Of a stretch of 64,000 nucleotides of DNA, positions 36,080-48,900 are shown piece by piece. Positions within the stretch are counted from its first letter, which is position 1. The number at the start of each line of letters is the position of its first letter. The position numbers and the translations under genes are program-made. Under the pieces are notes generated by a model, which was given only the letters and a program-made list of their open reading frames with translations, searched no databases and was not told where the DNA came from. Source of the stretch: Lantana camara (Eukaryota > Streptophyta > Magnoliopsida > Lamiales > Verbenaceae); contig CM074864.1 in assembly GCA_037501455.1 (NCBI GenBank), forward strand, positions 36,668,001-36,732,000, in the 5' to 3' direction.

Positions 36080-37940
36080 CCCCTCCCAAGCATCATTTAT
36101 AACTCACAAATCAACACACAAAAAACACTCATCTCCCTCTCCCTAAACCTCACGCCAAGCCCCCTCATTCAAGAGACAAAAGGTTAGTTTTTGTGCTTTA
36201 ATTTATACTTTAATTCATGCTTTATTTTATATTTAAATCATGCAATTTAATTTATATTTTAGATGTTTTAAATTATGTTAGAGAATTATGCTTTAGGAAT
36301 TTATTTCATGAATTAAAGATAGGAATTTAAATTAAGAAATATATGTTTATTATATGAATTTATTTAAATATGTGTTTGAATATTCATAATTATGTTCTTG
36401 AATGTTAGAACAAATGCATGTTTAGAAAATTTAATTAGGAATTATTTTTCATGGAATATTTATATATTTTGCTATATTATGCTTCAAATCTTATGTTATG
36501 AATATGAACATGATCTAATATACCTAATATGTCCTATGAATATTCAAATAGACTTAAGAACATGTTCTTGATGTTCTTGAAGTATGTGTGTGTACCGTGT
36601 GCTAGTGTGTGTAAGTGTGTGTTTGATTTTGTGTTTAAAAATATTTAATCCCCTAAGGTTAAATAATAACCGTTTTTCAATAGTAACTCCGACTTTTGAC
36701 TTTAAATATAAACTTTGACTAATAATATCATGTAGTAATTTCAAGAATTAATATAAAATACAATTTGGGTTTTTTTTAAGAAAGGACTTTTATCTAACGA
36801 TTTTAAAATCGAGGATTAAATAACGTTTTCAAAATCGGGTTCACTTTTATTAAAAATAAACCTTAACTTAGATTCATGATTTGAATAAGAATTTCTTAGT
36901 TAATTCGGTTGTATGACTTTGGTATCAGTATGTTTTACAATAATATTTCAATTCTAGATTACCAAATTTCCTATACATTTACTATTAATCCTTGTTACAA
37001 CATGCTTTAGTTGTGCTCATTCATGTAACACATCAATATAGAAAGAACTTAGTTCTCTAAGTCCGTAGTAGTTCACTACTTTCAGGAACTAGGTCTGGAC
37101 AGTGGAACCCCGAATACTTTACTTGATTCTGTATCGTAGCAGGTGAGGTTAAAATATTCTCAACTAGGATCATGAGTCTACATATAAAATATTTTATTAT
37201 TTATCCTAATAAAGATTCAGTCTTATTTTCCCTAATTATAGTATTATCCCCTTTCTTGGAAAATATCTGATATACGGTTGCCTATTATACTATTATATCA
37301 AACAAAATCCTTGTTTAAGTTTAAGTTACAAACATATTATACTCAAGTCCCTTTTGGGGAGTATTGATATAATGTAACTCTATTATGTATTTAAAATGCA
37401 AGATTTGTATCTGTATCTATATCTTTTGGGCCCGGTGGTACGGTAGAACTAATAGTCGGGTGGCAAGGGCCATCGTCTATTACTAAACCTGCCGCCAAAT
37501 CTGATCTTAATGTTGGTTTAACTGGAGGTTAGTTATTCCATATTAAGTGACGGGAAAGGTACGTCCCTCCCTCTGTCTGTATCTGGATCTCGAGGGGTTG
37601 CTCCCGACAGATCATGGAGGAAGAAGGCTGGATTGATTCTGTTATTTCTGATTTTGTTCCGTTTAAGGAGTAAAGGATGGAGAACGCCTACTTGTAGGGC
37701 GTTAATACTTTATTGTCGTACGGTTCATATTTTCAAGAATCTGATACCCAATCCCTTATCGCCCTTTTTCTCAAAATAAGTATGAACCAAATATTTGTAT
37801 TGATTATTATATTATTGATTTCCGGTGTAATACTATCAATCTATTATTTTATCAACAGTTTCGAACTCCAACTTTTATAGTCAAACACCTTTTTCAAATA
37901 TACCTATACGTATATATGTAGTTCCAACTACCCCCCTCAC

Positions 37941-37957
37941 TTAGTCAATTTGACTAA
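37941..37957 (+). other. LTR stem-loop (TTAGTC / AATTT / GACTAA)
   Basis: A six-pair stem at the conserved site, followed by CCCTCG. The second pair is T-A where other copies have C-G, changed on both sides. Confidence 0.75.
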
Positions 37958-38265
37958 CCCTCGTACTTTATAAATCATGGTTTCAGGTTCAACAGACGCT
38001 TACTAGAAGGTATCTTAAAGCCTAGTGTGTCTTTTCATTCGGCATGATAGTTCAAGGTTCTTTAGAATAAGTTATATTTACGAGCTTGTAATTACCTAAT
38101 ACGGCCATTACATGGTGACTACCTTTGACATCTATACTATGCTATCACTGGCTTGTTTATACCCCTATCATAGTTTCACCGGAGTGTTTCTCGGGTGGTA
38201 GGCCTCACATCTACTCTGGAGATGCTACGGTATGGGGTTGTAGTGTATAGGGGCGCTACAAGCCT

Positions 38266-38829
38266 CGTGCAAGGACCTAATGAGACGCTCAGATCCTTCA
38301 TGGGCAGATTCAACAAGGAGATCCTGCTGGTGGAAAAGCCCTCAATGGACTTCTTACGACACGTGCTCTTTGGAGCAATCAACATGAGAAAGCAAAGAGT
38401 TTGTGGAGGAGGTGGCAAAGAAAAAGCCTCGCTCACTGATGGAGATCAAGGACATAGCTGACTCCTTCTTCACTCTCGAGGACATGTACATCACGAGGGA
38501 TCAGAAACTCGCAAATGCCCCTCAAACCAACAGAGGCCCGGAGGACAGAGGAGAGCCCAAGACTCGCTACCGTAGCCCAGTGCCCGCTAGAAGAAACTCT
38601 ATGCCCCCTCACAGATACGAGAGCATTCCCGTCAACCGCCCTATCGCTGAAGTCTATTCCATGGCGGATAAGAAATTATTCAAGAGACCCCAAAGATAAG
38701 GGAGACCGAGGCTCATAAATGCTCGGGTAAATACTGTGCTTTTCGCAAACAGAAAGGGCACGACACCAATGAGTCTCGCCAGTTGGAAGCGAAATTTAGA
38801 GGCTCATTGTCAGGGGGCACCTCAAGGAA
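38266..38829 (+). pseudogene. RLG-C gag, C-terminal part
   Basis: Continues with GPNETLRSFMGRFNKEIL, shifts frame near 38400 into MEEVAKKKPRSLMEIKDIAD, then has a stop at 38697-38699 (or a frame change). The zinc-knuckle region near 38725-38790 reads CAFRKQKGHDTNESRQL: the last Cys of the expected C-x2-C-x4-H-x4-C type motif is Ser. Confidence 0.8.
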
Positions 38830-39306
38830 TTGGTGAGGGTGCTGGAGAGATATGATGAGCATTGCGCCGAGCGCACCAAGGCAAGAGGAAGAACCGCTCG
38901 CGTTCAAGGAGTCCCCGACACCGTCATACTGAAACTAGCGACCGTGGAAAACAAAAGGCTGCTGAGGAGGAGAACCAACCCTTTGATTGTCCCTCGCGGA
39001 CAGATTCGCTTGGCCACCTCTTTTGGTTGTGCCTCACAGCGGAAGACTTTGAGCGTCCTTTATGCAGTGGTTGAGGTGGACCTCACATATAACATCATCA
39101 TAGGCCGCCCAGCCCTCGTTGACTTCAAGGTAGTAATGTCAACATACCATCAGAAAGTCAAGTTCCCCACTCTCGAGGGTACGGGCAAGGTGATCTGCAA
39201 CGTCAAAGAAGCATGGGAGTGTTACATCATTTCGCTTCGCAACCACAAACCCAAGCAAACCATTCAAGCAGGCTCCATAAAGAAGTCGGTTGTTTTCCCA
39301 AGTTAG
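38830..39306 (+). pseudogene. RLG-C protease remnant
   Basis: The C-terminal protease half is clear: YNIIIGRPALVDFKVVMST and YHQKVKFPT. I see no D-S/T-G active site in this ORF; the region before RLATSFGCASQRK is out of frame or deleted. The ORF overlaps the start of the RT block in another frame. Confidence 0.8.
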
Positions 39307-40142
39307 ATGAAGACGGCCCCGAGAGCAAAAGGACCAAACTTTACAGGAAGAAGAATAAGAAAAAAGTTTCGGGTGAGATCAAGGGTACTGAAGATGGCCC
39401 TCCCGGAGCAGTCGAGGGCTCCTCTTCGGAAGGAGAGGGCAGTGACCCCTCAAAAGAAACCAATGATAGGCTCACAGGAAAGAAGCGAGCGTTCGAAGCT
39501 CCTCGGCCTGAAGTTCGCATCGAACCCACTAAAAATTTCCTGACCATCGAATTGGAGCTAGGAAATCCAGATAAGACCACACAGATAGGCTCCAATCTCA
39601 ACGGTCCCTCACAGATTATGATGATCGAGTTTCTGCGAGAGAATGTGGACGTCTTTGCTTGGAAAGCCTCTGATCTGACTGGCATAGATCCGAGTGTCAT
39701 CGTTCATAGGCTCAATGTGGACCCAGCCTTTAAACCGATCAAGCAAAAGAAGAGGGATGTTCACGGGTTCAGAAGGCAAGTCGTAGAAGAGGAGGTCAAT
39801 AAACTCCTCGAGGCCCAGTACATAGAAGAAATCCTATATCTAGAATGGCTCTGCAACGTGCTCCTTGTGCCTAAGAGTGCTAACAAATGGCGAATGTGCA
39901 ATGATTTTACGGATCTCAACAAAGCGTGCCCCAAGGATCCCTACCCTCTGCCAAGGATTGATCGGTTGGTGGATTCAACGGTCAGTTGTGAACTTATGAG
40001 TATGATGGATGCCTTCAAGGGTTATTACCAGATCTTCATGGCGCCCGAGGATCGCCCCAAGATATCCTTTATGGTCCACGTCGGAGCTTACTGTTTTCTG
40101 GTCATGCCATTTGGGCTCAAGAATGCGGGAGCCACTTATTAG
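39307..40142 (+). pseudogene. RLG-C reverse transcriptase, N-terminal part, ends at a nonsense codon
   Basis: An acidic/basic linker precedes VDVFAWKASDLTGIDPSV, typical of Tat-type RT entry. Then come KWRMCNDFTDLNKACPKDPYP, DAFKGYYQI and FLVMPFGLKNAGATY, stopped by TAG at 40140-40142. Homologous elements have Gln there, so a CAG to TAG change is likely. Confidence 0.92.
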
Positions 40143-41027
40143 CGCCTCGTCAACAGGATGTTCGAGCGTGAAATCGGAAAGTCCATTGAGGTTTACGTGG
40201 ATGACATGATCGTCAAGAGTGAGCGCCAATATTCCCACTTGGACGATCTCAAACGGGCCTTTGACATTCTACGCCATTATGGTATGAAGCTAAACCCCTC
40301 AAAGTGCACATTTGGAGTTCGAAGGGGAAAATTTTTAGGGTACATGGTCAGTCAACGAGGTATTGAGGCGAACTCGGAGAAAATCAAAGCAGTTCTGGAC
40401 ATACCCTCCCCTCGAAATGTTAGAGAGGTTCAAGTGTTGGTGGGTAAGATCATCTCTCTCAATAGGTTCATCTCCCGTTCTGCCGATAGAAATCTGCCCT
40501 TCTTCAAAATACTGCACAACGCTCGCAACTTTGCTTGGACCCAGGAGTGTGAGAAAGCTCTACAGGATATGAAACAGTATCTCTTGTGCACAACCCTATT
40601 GACGAAACCGGTCCCAGGAGAAAATCTGTTTGTCTATCTCTCCGTTTCCACGGAGTCCACGAGCGCAGTCCTTGTAGCCGTGCGCGAGCGTAAGCATCTA
40701 CCGGTATATTACCTAAGTAAAACTTTACAGGGCACTGAAAAAAGATACATGGAAATAGAGAAGTTCGCTTTCGCCCTCGTCAACGCCTCCCGGAGGTTGA
40801 GGCCTTATTTTCAAGCTCATTCCATCACTGTGCTTATGGATCAGCTGCTCAGGCAAGTACTCTCGAAACCAGACGTCTCGGGCAGGCTAATCAAATGGTC
40901 AATTGAACTCAGTCAATTTGACATCAAGTTCGAGCGCAGGATGGCTATACAAGCCCAGGCAGTCGCAGATCTATTGGTCGAACGGTTTGGTTTAGAACCC
41001 TCACATTCTCTGGACGACGGTCTCTAG
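40143..41027 (+). pseudogene. RLG-C RT C-terminal part and first RNase H
   Basis: The RT palm continues with VYVDDMIVKS (catalytic Asp pair intact) and KCTFGVRRGKFLGYMVSQ. It is followed by the RNase H block VYYLSKTLQGTEKRYMEIEK and LIKWSIELSQFDIKFERR. The first RNase H acidic residue is not evident (YLSVSTEST), as is common for this domain in the Tat lineage. Ends at TAG 41025-41027. Confidence 0.9.
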
Positions 41028-41300
41028 CTCTTGCAAACCGATGGTTCCTCGACCTCACAAGGGGGAGGATACGGAGTAACCCTTAGAGACCCTTGTGGAA
41101 TTGAAATAGATTACGCGATCAAATTAGCCTTTCAGGTCACCAACAACGAGGCTAAGTATGAAGCCCTCATTCAAGGGCTCAGAATTACCTTCCAAAATGG
41201 GGCCTCTCGGGTCACGACTTATGTGGATTCTCAGCTGATTTCTAGTAAGGTTGATGGTACTTATGAGGCTCGAGAAACCACTATGGTGCAGTATCTATAG
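41028..41300 (+). pseudogene. RLG-C second (archaeal-type) RNase H
   Basis: QTDGSSTSQGGGYGVTL supplies the first Asp, NNEAKYEALIQGLRI the Glu and TYVDSQLISS the next Asp. This second RNase H is the diagnostic feature of the Tat lineage. Stopped by TAG at 41298-41300; the domain end (RAENERADALSKF) follows in the same frame to about 41400. Confidence 0.9.
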
Positions 41301-42733
41301 AAGGGTAAAGAGATAATTGCCAAATTCAGGGAGTTTCACTCGCTACAGGTTTCGCGAGCGGAGAACGAGCGTGCTGACGCCCTGTCTAAATTTTCTTCCG
41401 CTCTGGAAGGTTTTTTCGAACACTTGGTCACGTTCCTCAAAGCGGAGGAACCATTGATAAATGGAGAGAAACCCTCGAGAGAGGTAAGCATGATTGAGCC
41501 CTCCGAGCCTTGCTGGCTTGATGGCGTCATCAGATCCTTGAGGGATGGAACTTGTCCCTCCGACAAGGTGGAAGCCAGGAAGATCAGGAGCAAGGCCCCC
41601 CGTTTCTCATTAGAAAACGAGGGAAGGCTCTTCAAACGATCCTTCCAAGGCCCACCGTTAAGGTGCCTAAGGCCCTCGTAGGCTAAGGAAGTGCTTGAGC
41701 ATGTGCATAGTGGAAGTTGAGGGAATCACTCTGGCGGATGGATTCTGGCCAAAAAGGTGCTAAGGAGTGGGTTCTATTGGCCCTCAGTGTTACCGGATGC
41801 CATAGATTTCTCCAAGAAATGCCTTAAGTGCCAATTCCATTCCAACGTTCCTCAACTGCCCACAACCCAAATGATCCCCATTGACGTTTCGTGGCCCTTC
41901 GACCAATGGGGCATTGACATAGTGTGGCCCCTCCCTATGGCGGTCGGACAGAAGAAGTTTGTGATCCTTGCGGTGGATTACTTCAACAAGTGGGCCGAAG
42001 CTGAAGCGGTCACGAAGATAACATTCAAAGTAGTGAGAGACTTCATCTGGAAAAATATCATCTGCAGATACAGTATCTCGATGGTACTGATATCAGACAA
42101 TGGATCTCAGTTCATCACTGCTGACACTCGGGAATGGTGTTATGAATTAGGCATTGAGCAACGCTTCACTTCCGTAGGCCACCCTCAGGCCAACGGTCAA
42201 GCTAAAGTTACGAACAGGACCATACTCCAGCATCTCAAATTGATGCTCGAGAGCAAAAAGGGCGAATGGGCAGAAGAGCCCTCTGGGCATACCCCACTAC
42301 CCCGCGAGTGGCCACGGGCGAGACCCCCTATTCCCTCATATATGGCTCTGAGGTCATGATACTTGTACAGATCGCTCAAGAATTTGCACGCATCGCTTAC
42401 TTCGAGCCCACCGCTAATGAGAGTAACCGGGCGCTCGAATTAGACCTGCTGGACAAAAAGACAGACACTGCTTGGGCTCGGATGCACAAATATAAAGCGT
42501 CAGTAGCCCACCAGTACAATAAGCGTGTCAAAAAAAGGACCTTCCAACTAGGAGACTTGGTTCTCAAAAAGGTTGAAGTATCCAAGCATGTGTGTAAGTT
42601 AGATCCCAGTTTGGAAGGCCCCTTCAAAGTCATCCAGGTACGAGCGAACAACACATACTTGATAGAGACTTTGCAAGGCGAGCGTCTCCCTCAACCGTGG
42701 AACGCCTACAACCTGAGACGATTCTATGTTTGA
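41301..42733 (+). pseudogene. RLG-C integrase
   Basis: After the RNase H tail and a linker, the integrase starts with GNHSGG and the zinc-binding CLKCQF at about 41820. The core has WGIDIVW (first Asp) and ISDNGSQF (second Asp), but the third acid is lost: NGQAKVTNRT has Lys (codon 42204-42206) where Glu is expected. The frame shifts near 42280. The C-terminus has LGDLVLKKVE and LEGPFKVIQV, ending WNAYNLRRFYV at 42733. Stops at 41679-41681 and about 41717 also interrupt it. Confidence 0.92.
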
Positions 42734-42747
42734 GGCAAATCTTGTTA

Positions 42748-42752
42748 ATCCC
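42748..42752. other. TSD ATCCC of solo LTR 42753-50177, left copy
   Basis: The right copy is at 50178-50182. Confidence 0.88.
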
Positions 42753-43969
42753 TATAACATCCCGCTCGCTCGCCCGTATAGGTACGCCACTTCAAGATTT
42801 TTATATGCGCATTTAAATTAATTTAATTATGCAAGTACGTGTTATTTTAATGATTATGTGATTATTTGAATTTATTGATATATTTATAAATTTGAATAAT
42901 TAAACGTTTTTAAACTTGTTTTTAATTCGTTTAAGTCTCAACTCGTTTCGAAATTTCTTGAAAATTTGATATGCATGAATTATACGTGTTATGAATTCAT
43001 TTGCGTGCTCGTTTTAGTTTTTCGGACTTGTTTGATATGGTAACGCACCATATTTTATTGTTAGGGACATGAGGGCCTAACTAGTTTTAGCGCGCCTTGT
43101 GTTCTGGAAATTATATCTTCAGCTCGGGAATTCGGATTCGAATTCTGGAAGTGACGCTGGACTTGTAATGAAGATTGGGAGCTAAGGAACCTATCCTTGT
43201 ATTTTTCTAAGCCCGTTTGATCCTCCGAATTTTGCCCGAAACGTGATCCTCGCGCAGATTTACCACCCTTTACCGTTTTGCCCGTATTTTATTCGTTTTA
43301 ACTCCGTTTCACCCGATTCTTGAACATATTTCTTCCTAACTCACCCACCTACCCTCCCACTTTCTCGTTTCCCTCATTTTCAGCAGCTCCAGGACCGAGA
43401 GATCAGGGGAAAGAAGAAGAGAGAAGAAATTCCCATCACTATTCACCCAAGCCGAATTTTGAGCTCGTTCGACCTTCATTATTCATCAAATTGAAGACGT
43501 AAGAACATATTTTTGATGTACATTACATCTTCTCCTCTTTCATTTGAGTGCTTTTTTGCTTGCTTTCATGGAGTTTTGTGGCTGATTTGGTAGGATGAAT
43601 GAATAGTAGCGGGTTTGTTTTATTTTGGTGATATCTTGCTCGTTTTTTATCCAATTCTTGATCCGTGAAGTGCTACATGACCCTTGTTGTATGCTTGATC
43701 TATTCCTTACCTTCTATTTCATGTGTGTGCCGAATTTGGAGCTCCACCATTGATGAATTCTTGAGTTTTGAAGCTTTTGTGCTGAAAAATGATCTCCATG
43801 CCTTTGCCGGTTGTTTGCTTGATGTTTGGCTTGAGTTGCTGCGTTTTCCTTGCTTTCTTTGTTGCATTACTTGATCATATTCATACCCAAGCCATGGCTT
43901 CCCCTTCCCCTGCTCCCCTCCATGCCGAAATGCTGTTGTTGCTGTTTTATTTTCGTGAACAAAGGTCCA

Positions 43970-44097
43970 ACACGACCATGTCCAATTCCTTTGAAAAGTT
44001 GACACGGCCGTGTTGAGCTCTCGAGTTGGGGCTGCTATTTTTAATAAAATGTGACACGGCTGTGTCACATTATGCCTGAGAATGAACACGGCCGTGT
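43970..44097. repeat. Array of four short palindromes, ACACGGCCGTGT type
   Basis: ACACGGCCGTGT at 44002-44013 and 44086-44097, ATGTGACAC-GGCT-GTGTCACAT at 44049-44070, and an imperfect ACACGACCATGT at 43970-43981. Confidence 0.85.
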
Positions 44098-45657
44098 CCT
44101 ATGTTTCAAAATTGGAATTTTGGGTTGAAAACTTTGCAGACTGTCGCAACCGTGCATGGGGGAAGATTGCATGATGTACGTACATAATTGCTTTTGCCAT
44201 GAAATTGTTTGTTTTGTTTTTATAATCCTTGTTATGATTACATATATATTATGTGTAGTGCTATTAAAATGAACAGGTTATGATATGTTATAATGTATAT
44301 ATATATATACATGTTTGTCTTTTATTATTAATTTGTGGATTTAATTGAAACCCCTTTTTACGTGTTGATCTTTTGTAGTGCGTGTGTGATTTTATTCCGT
44401 GTTTTATTTCTTCTCGCTTTGTCTATGCCTCATATGTAATGTTAACTTGATATATTATGTGTTATGTGCATTGTATTAAATTTATAACTTGATTTGAATA
44501 CTCGTTTTTGAATTTTGAACTCATATGCTCATATATGCCTAAAGTGCTACTTTGCCGTTTATATGAACTTTAACCTTACGAATACTATTGATATGCTACA
44601 ATATGATACACTATGAATATATTTGACATGTTATGCTTTAATTCTTGCCTCATTCTTATGATTCGACTCTTGGGTACGTGCATGAACTTGAACGCTTAAC
44701 GTGCTATATCTTGTTCATTTTGAGTTTACGTATGTCTCTTGTTGTCTCTTTGTTCTTAGGTTCGTTCCTTGGTTGGAGAGGTGGTCTTTAGACGCCCCGT
44801 TTGCTCCTTTTGTTTCCGTTGCTTCTCAGAGGCGAGGTTTCTTTCTTTTAGTTATTATGACCTACAACCCTAAATGTGTTTTAAACCTGCATGTGACCAA
44901 TATATATATATATATACTTAGATACGTGTTCGATATGTAATTTGTGGTAATTGGCCCTTTTGTTATGAAACGTTTGAAAAACACTTTTATGTATAAGTAA
45001 GATATATTTTCATTCTTTTGTTTTGAAATATGCTGGCGTGTGTATGTGATAAGTTTTAGCGAGATTGGCTTTGAAAGATAAGTTATGACAAGTATAAGTG
45101 TAAGTGTATGTTTGGGTCCCGGAGTTGTGTGGTTGGGAAACCCGGGACGACCAACGGGGTCATCGGTTGCAACCCCAAGACACTTCTCCACAAATAGGAT
45201 CAACCCGACCCACTCGGAGGGAGGTGGGGGACTGAGTCCTTGGGACATGAGTGTCATGAAACTCACGTCCCTGACATATAAGCACGGTGGATGCGAGGGG
45301 TGGCCACCCTTCCATCCCATGGAGTAAGGAGGTATGTGTTTATGTTTGTTTTAAGTCTTCGTGTGTTAAGCTTCGAGTTTTGCTTTGAGAAGGAGGTTGG
45401 TTGTGCACTTGTGTGTGTGTGCATTAAGTTTCCGTCTAAGATTCGTGAAACGGGTAAGGACTTCCAATCCTTAAAATTGGTTGATTTTGGCCTTCGGCCC
45501 TAAACCTTTTTCTATATATATTATCACGTGTTAAAATGATTTGGATTGCAAAAACCACGCCCGGTTCATGAATATTCTAAAATTCGATTATTCTATGCTA
45601 TGCTATTCTATGCTTTGCTCTATATTTATGTACGGGTGTGTGTGTTAGCCCCCTTAC

Positions 45658-45672
45658 CAGTCTCTAGGACTG
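45658..45672 (+). other. LTR stem-loop (CAGTC / TCTAG / GACTG)
   Basis: A five-pair stem with the loop TCTAG, as in RLG-A, followed by ACCCCTC. Confidence 0.75.
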
Positions 45673-45977
45673 ACCCCTCTTTGTGGTTTCTTTTTTCCCC
45701 TTTGCTACTTGAGTTTGCAGGTGCAGGTCTTCGGTTCGTGCTAGGCGGTATCTTTTGCTTTGAGTTGTTCGAGTTGTATAGGAGAGTCTTTGAATCCTTG
45801 CATCTTTACCTTCAGTTTTGGTACTACGTATAAATATGTATAAGTTTGGTACTATGTATAAGCTTCGTATGGTTTATGATTCGGAATTTGAGCTTCTATT
45901 ATATGATTCATTTGTCCTTGGATGGGCATAACTTGTATAAATGGCATAAGTTTTAGCACGTATGTTTGTATTTTGCG

Positions 45978-48900
45978 TGTAACACCCCAAACGGAGGATG
46001 CCACATCCCCCGCACTATGACCCAGACCCAGAACATGAAATGGAAATCCATGCCCGAATCCGAATCAGAGCGAACGGGGAGACCAACTCACACACTAGGC
46101 TAGGCGGATCTAACTTGACAAAAACTCAGAGTGCGGAAGCAATTAAAACCAACAACAATAGATAGCGGAAGCATTTAAAACAAAACATGCAAAGCAGGTG
46201 ACGGGTTCAACTAGCATAGATACCTAATCCCGAATATCGACATACATAATCCAACATAATAAACAACATAAATATCATCAATATGTAGTAACAACCAAAT
46301 ACTATCTTACTAACCCCACATGGGTTGAAGTCTAAATAGAACATAAACATAATCTGCAAATGTGAAACATAAATACATAAAATAAGTAGAGTATGCAACA
46401 AATGCATCCTAACACCTACTAGACTGACAAGTGTGACTCAGAAGACTCACTTCCGCCTAGCTCAAGCCAAAAGAACCTGCAACTAAAAGATAAAATGAGG
46501 TGTCAGTCAACTGACTGAGTGAGGGGGGCTAACGCACACCCACAATATATATATAGAGCACAGCACATATCATAAGGGTGGACTCATGAACTGGGATTAG
46601 GGTTTTGCACGCTAAAACAGTTGAAATACCCAAAATAGTATAAGTTTGGAAAACCATTTAGAGAAGCCTATCCCGTTTCACAAATCCCATATATTCATAA
46701 CATATACCCGGCGAGTACGGGCTTCCAACCTTTACTCCTCATAACTGAACAGAACATAAAGCAGAATCAATCCATCCTCTACTCCAATGATGGAAGAGCC
46801 ACGCGTTGGCCCTAACCATCAATAACATACATACAAACCCTCAAGGGGTAGCGAACCCACAAGAGTCCTCCCCGGCTGTACACCGAAGGCTCAAGATATC
46901 ACGCCTCCCTCATCGCCCTAAGTTCGCGCAATGATGTCTCAAATGGAACTAGCACAGTGGCTTATCCGACGGCCCTTTGCCGTGCCGGTCTCCACTCGTA
47001 CCAGCTCCTGGATCCACGTAACATAACATACATACCTATGCCAATATTTCATGGCAACTCGCTACAGAATCATAATATATTAGAGTTTTCCAAAATAGCT
47101 TACATATGCCTTAATACTTAATTTTTCTTCAAAACCAAGGATGGTCCACAAGGTCATAATCATATCATATCCAACACATATCAAATCATACATAGTATAT
47201 AACCGCATGCAAGGATTGAAATCATCATTTTAAGGCCATAGGTCGCTTAACTATACAAAATCCTAAACCTCACCTCGTGAAAGTAGAGTCTGAGAGTGTG
47301 AAGGGCCAAACACTCTAAACTTCGGGCCCACCGGCACCACCAAACTCTGTGACAAGACATACAGAAGCCCAGACTTAGACTCTATATGAACCAAACAAGA
47401 CGCACGGCGTTGCTCAACATGATCGTGGTTATGCATAAGTGTTCATGTTGTGCTTGGATAAGGTGTCGTGGTCATTCAAGGCATATCAATGCTCAATAAG
47501 GTCATATTTACAAGCAACCATCACGTAATTCCATATCCAAAGATGCACAATCAATTTAGGAAGTCAATGTATTCACAAAATGCATATTAAATCATCCAAT
47601 GTCACAGGGTTCAATTATAATATTAGAATTAAGCATCAAGTTCATGTCGAGTTATAAAGTGCATAAGTAAGAGCAACTTGATCGTATAAACATACAAAGT
47701 TGTTGTGCGTAGATGGCATGCTTGACACAAATAAAGAGTACATTTAATTCACTTAAGATCATACTTTACAACTTCACAACATGTTTGGTACACAAGCTCA
47801 AGTCACATTCGTAGTTTCATAAATATTACACTTACATCCCCTAAGTTATTTATAAATGTTTAGAATTATTACACATACATCCCCTTAGTTGATTACTAAG
47901 CATAATTGTTCGTTTAAAGTGTTTATATAGTTATTCCACTAGGAATTAATTACTTACAAACATGACAATTATCAATTTATCGTAATTCATAATATACCAT
48001 TTTCAAGTAGTAACAGTAAATCAAGATATTACAATTCTAACTCCTATCATGCATAAAGTCTCAAGTTGTTCAAGCATCCTTCATGTATCTAAATTTAATA
48101 TTGGAAACACAATTTACAACAAACATAACATTGAGAACGTCTCAAATTCATATAGAGAAATCACAACATGTTCGTTCTTCTAAAATATCATTCAAGTTCA
48201 TTTAGTCACATAAAAGATTAGTTTCTAGATATTACACTAACACCCCTTCGTACTTAACAAATAGCGTAAATTCATCACATCGGGATTCAAATTGTAAATC
48301 GAAACATTCATACATATCACAATCCATTCAACACATGTTTTCATATACGATTGGAATACATCTCGATCAACAAACCAACAATAACCAATTTATTTGCACT
48401 TAAAACAATTAATTCAAATAATCATAATTACGCAAAATAATTCGTAATAAATAGATCGAGTGTCCGATTAACGAACGGAAGGTGGCGTTGAACTCACCAC
48501 AACGAGACGAACTTTCTGACCAAACGCTGCCGGAAAGCCACCACTGTAGCTACCGAAATTTGGCTGGACCGCCGCCGGGCCGCCGCCGAAGGCCGCCGGA
48601 AAAATCCCGAAAAATCATTCCTGAATGAAGTCTTCGTGCCCGTTTCGAATCCTCAATCAATTTTTGGAAATTCCAAGCCGATTGTCGTAGATCTGAAATC
48701 TAAGAGCACGAAAACCCTAAATCTTCAAACTCAAATTACTTCCAAACCGGTGAACCAAAGTACGATCCGAAAGAGGTGTTGTCTTACCCATGACGAGCTC
48801 TTCGAAAGCCCTAAGGTAGCTTTCCGGAAAAATCCTCGGAGCTAGTGCCGCCGTTGCACCGCCACTTTGTCGCCACCGATCCGCCACCAAACCACCGAAT

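Larger units (their letters stand above)
30953..38260 (+). repeat. Solo LTR of the long-LTR family (about 3.3 kb net), split by a second solo LTR
   Basis: Starts TGTAACAGCCC and ends GGGGCGCTACA. Pieces are 30953-31890 and 35895-38260. It has a TATA box at 36072 and the stem-loop at 37941-37957, followed by TTTCAGG at 37981. It is more diverged from the others in its last 300 bases. It contains no coding sequence. Confidence 0.9.
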
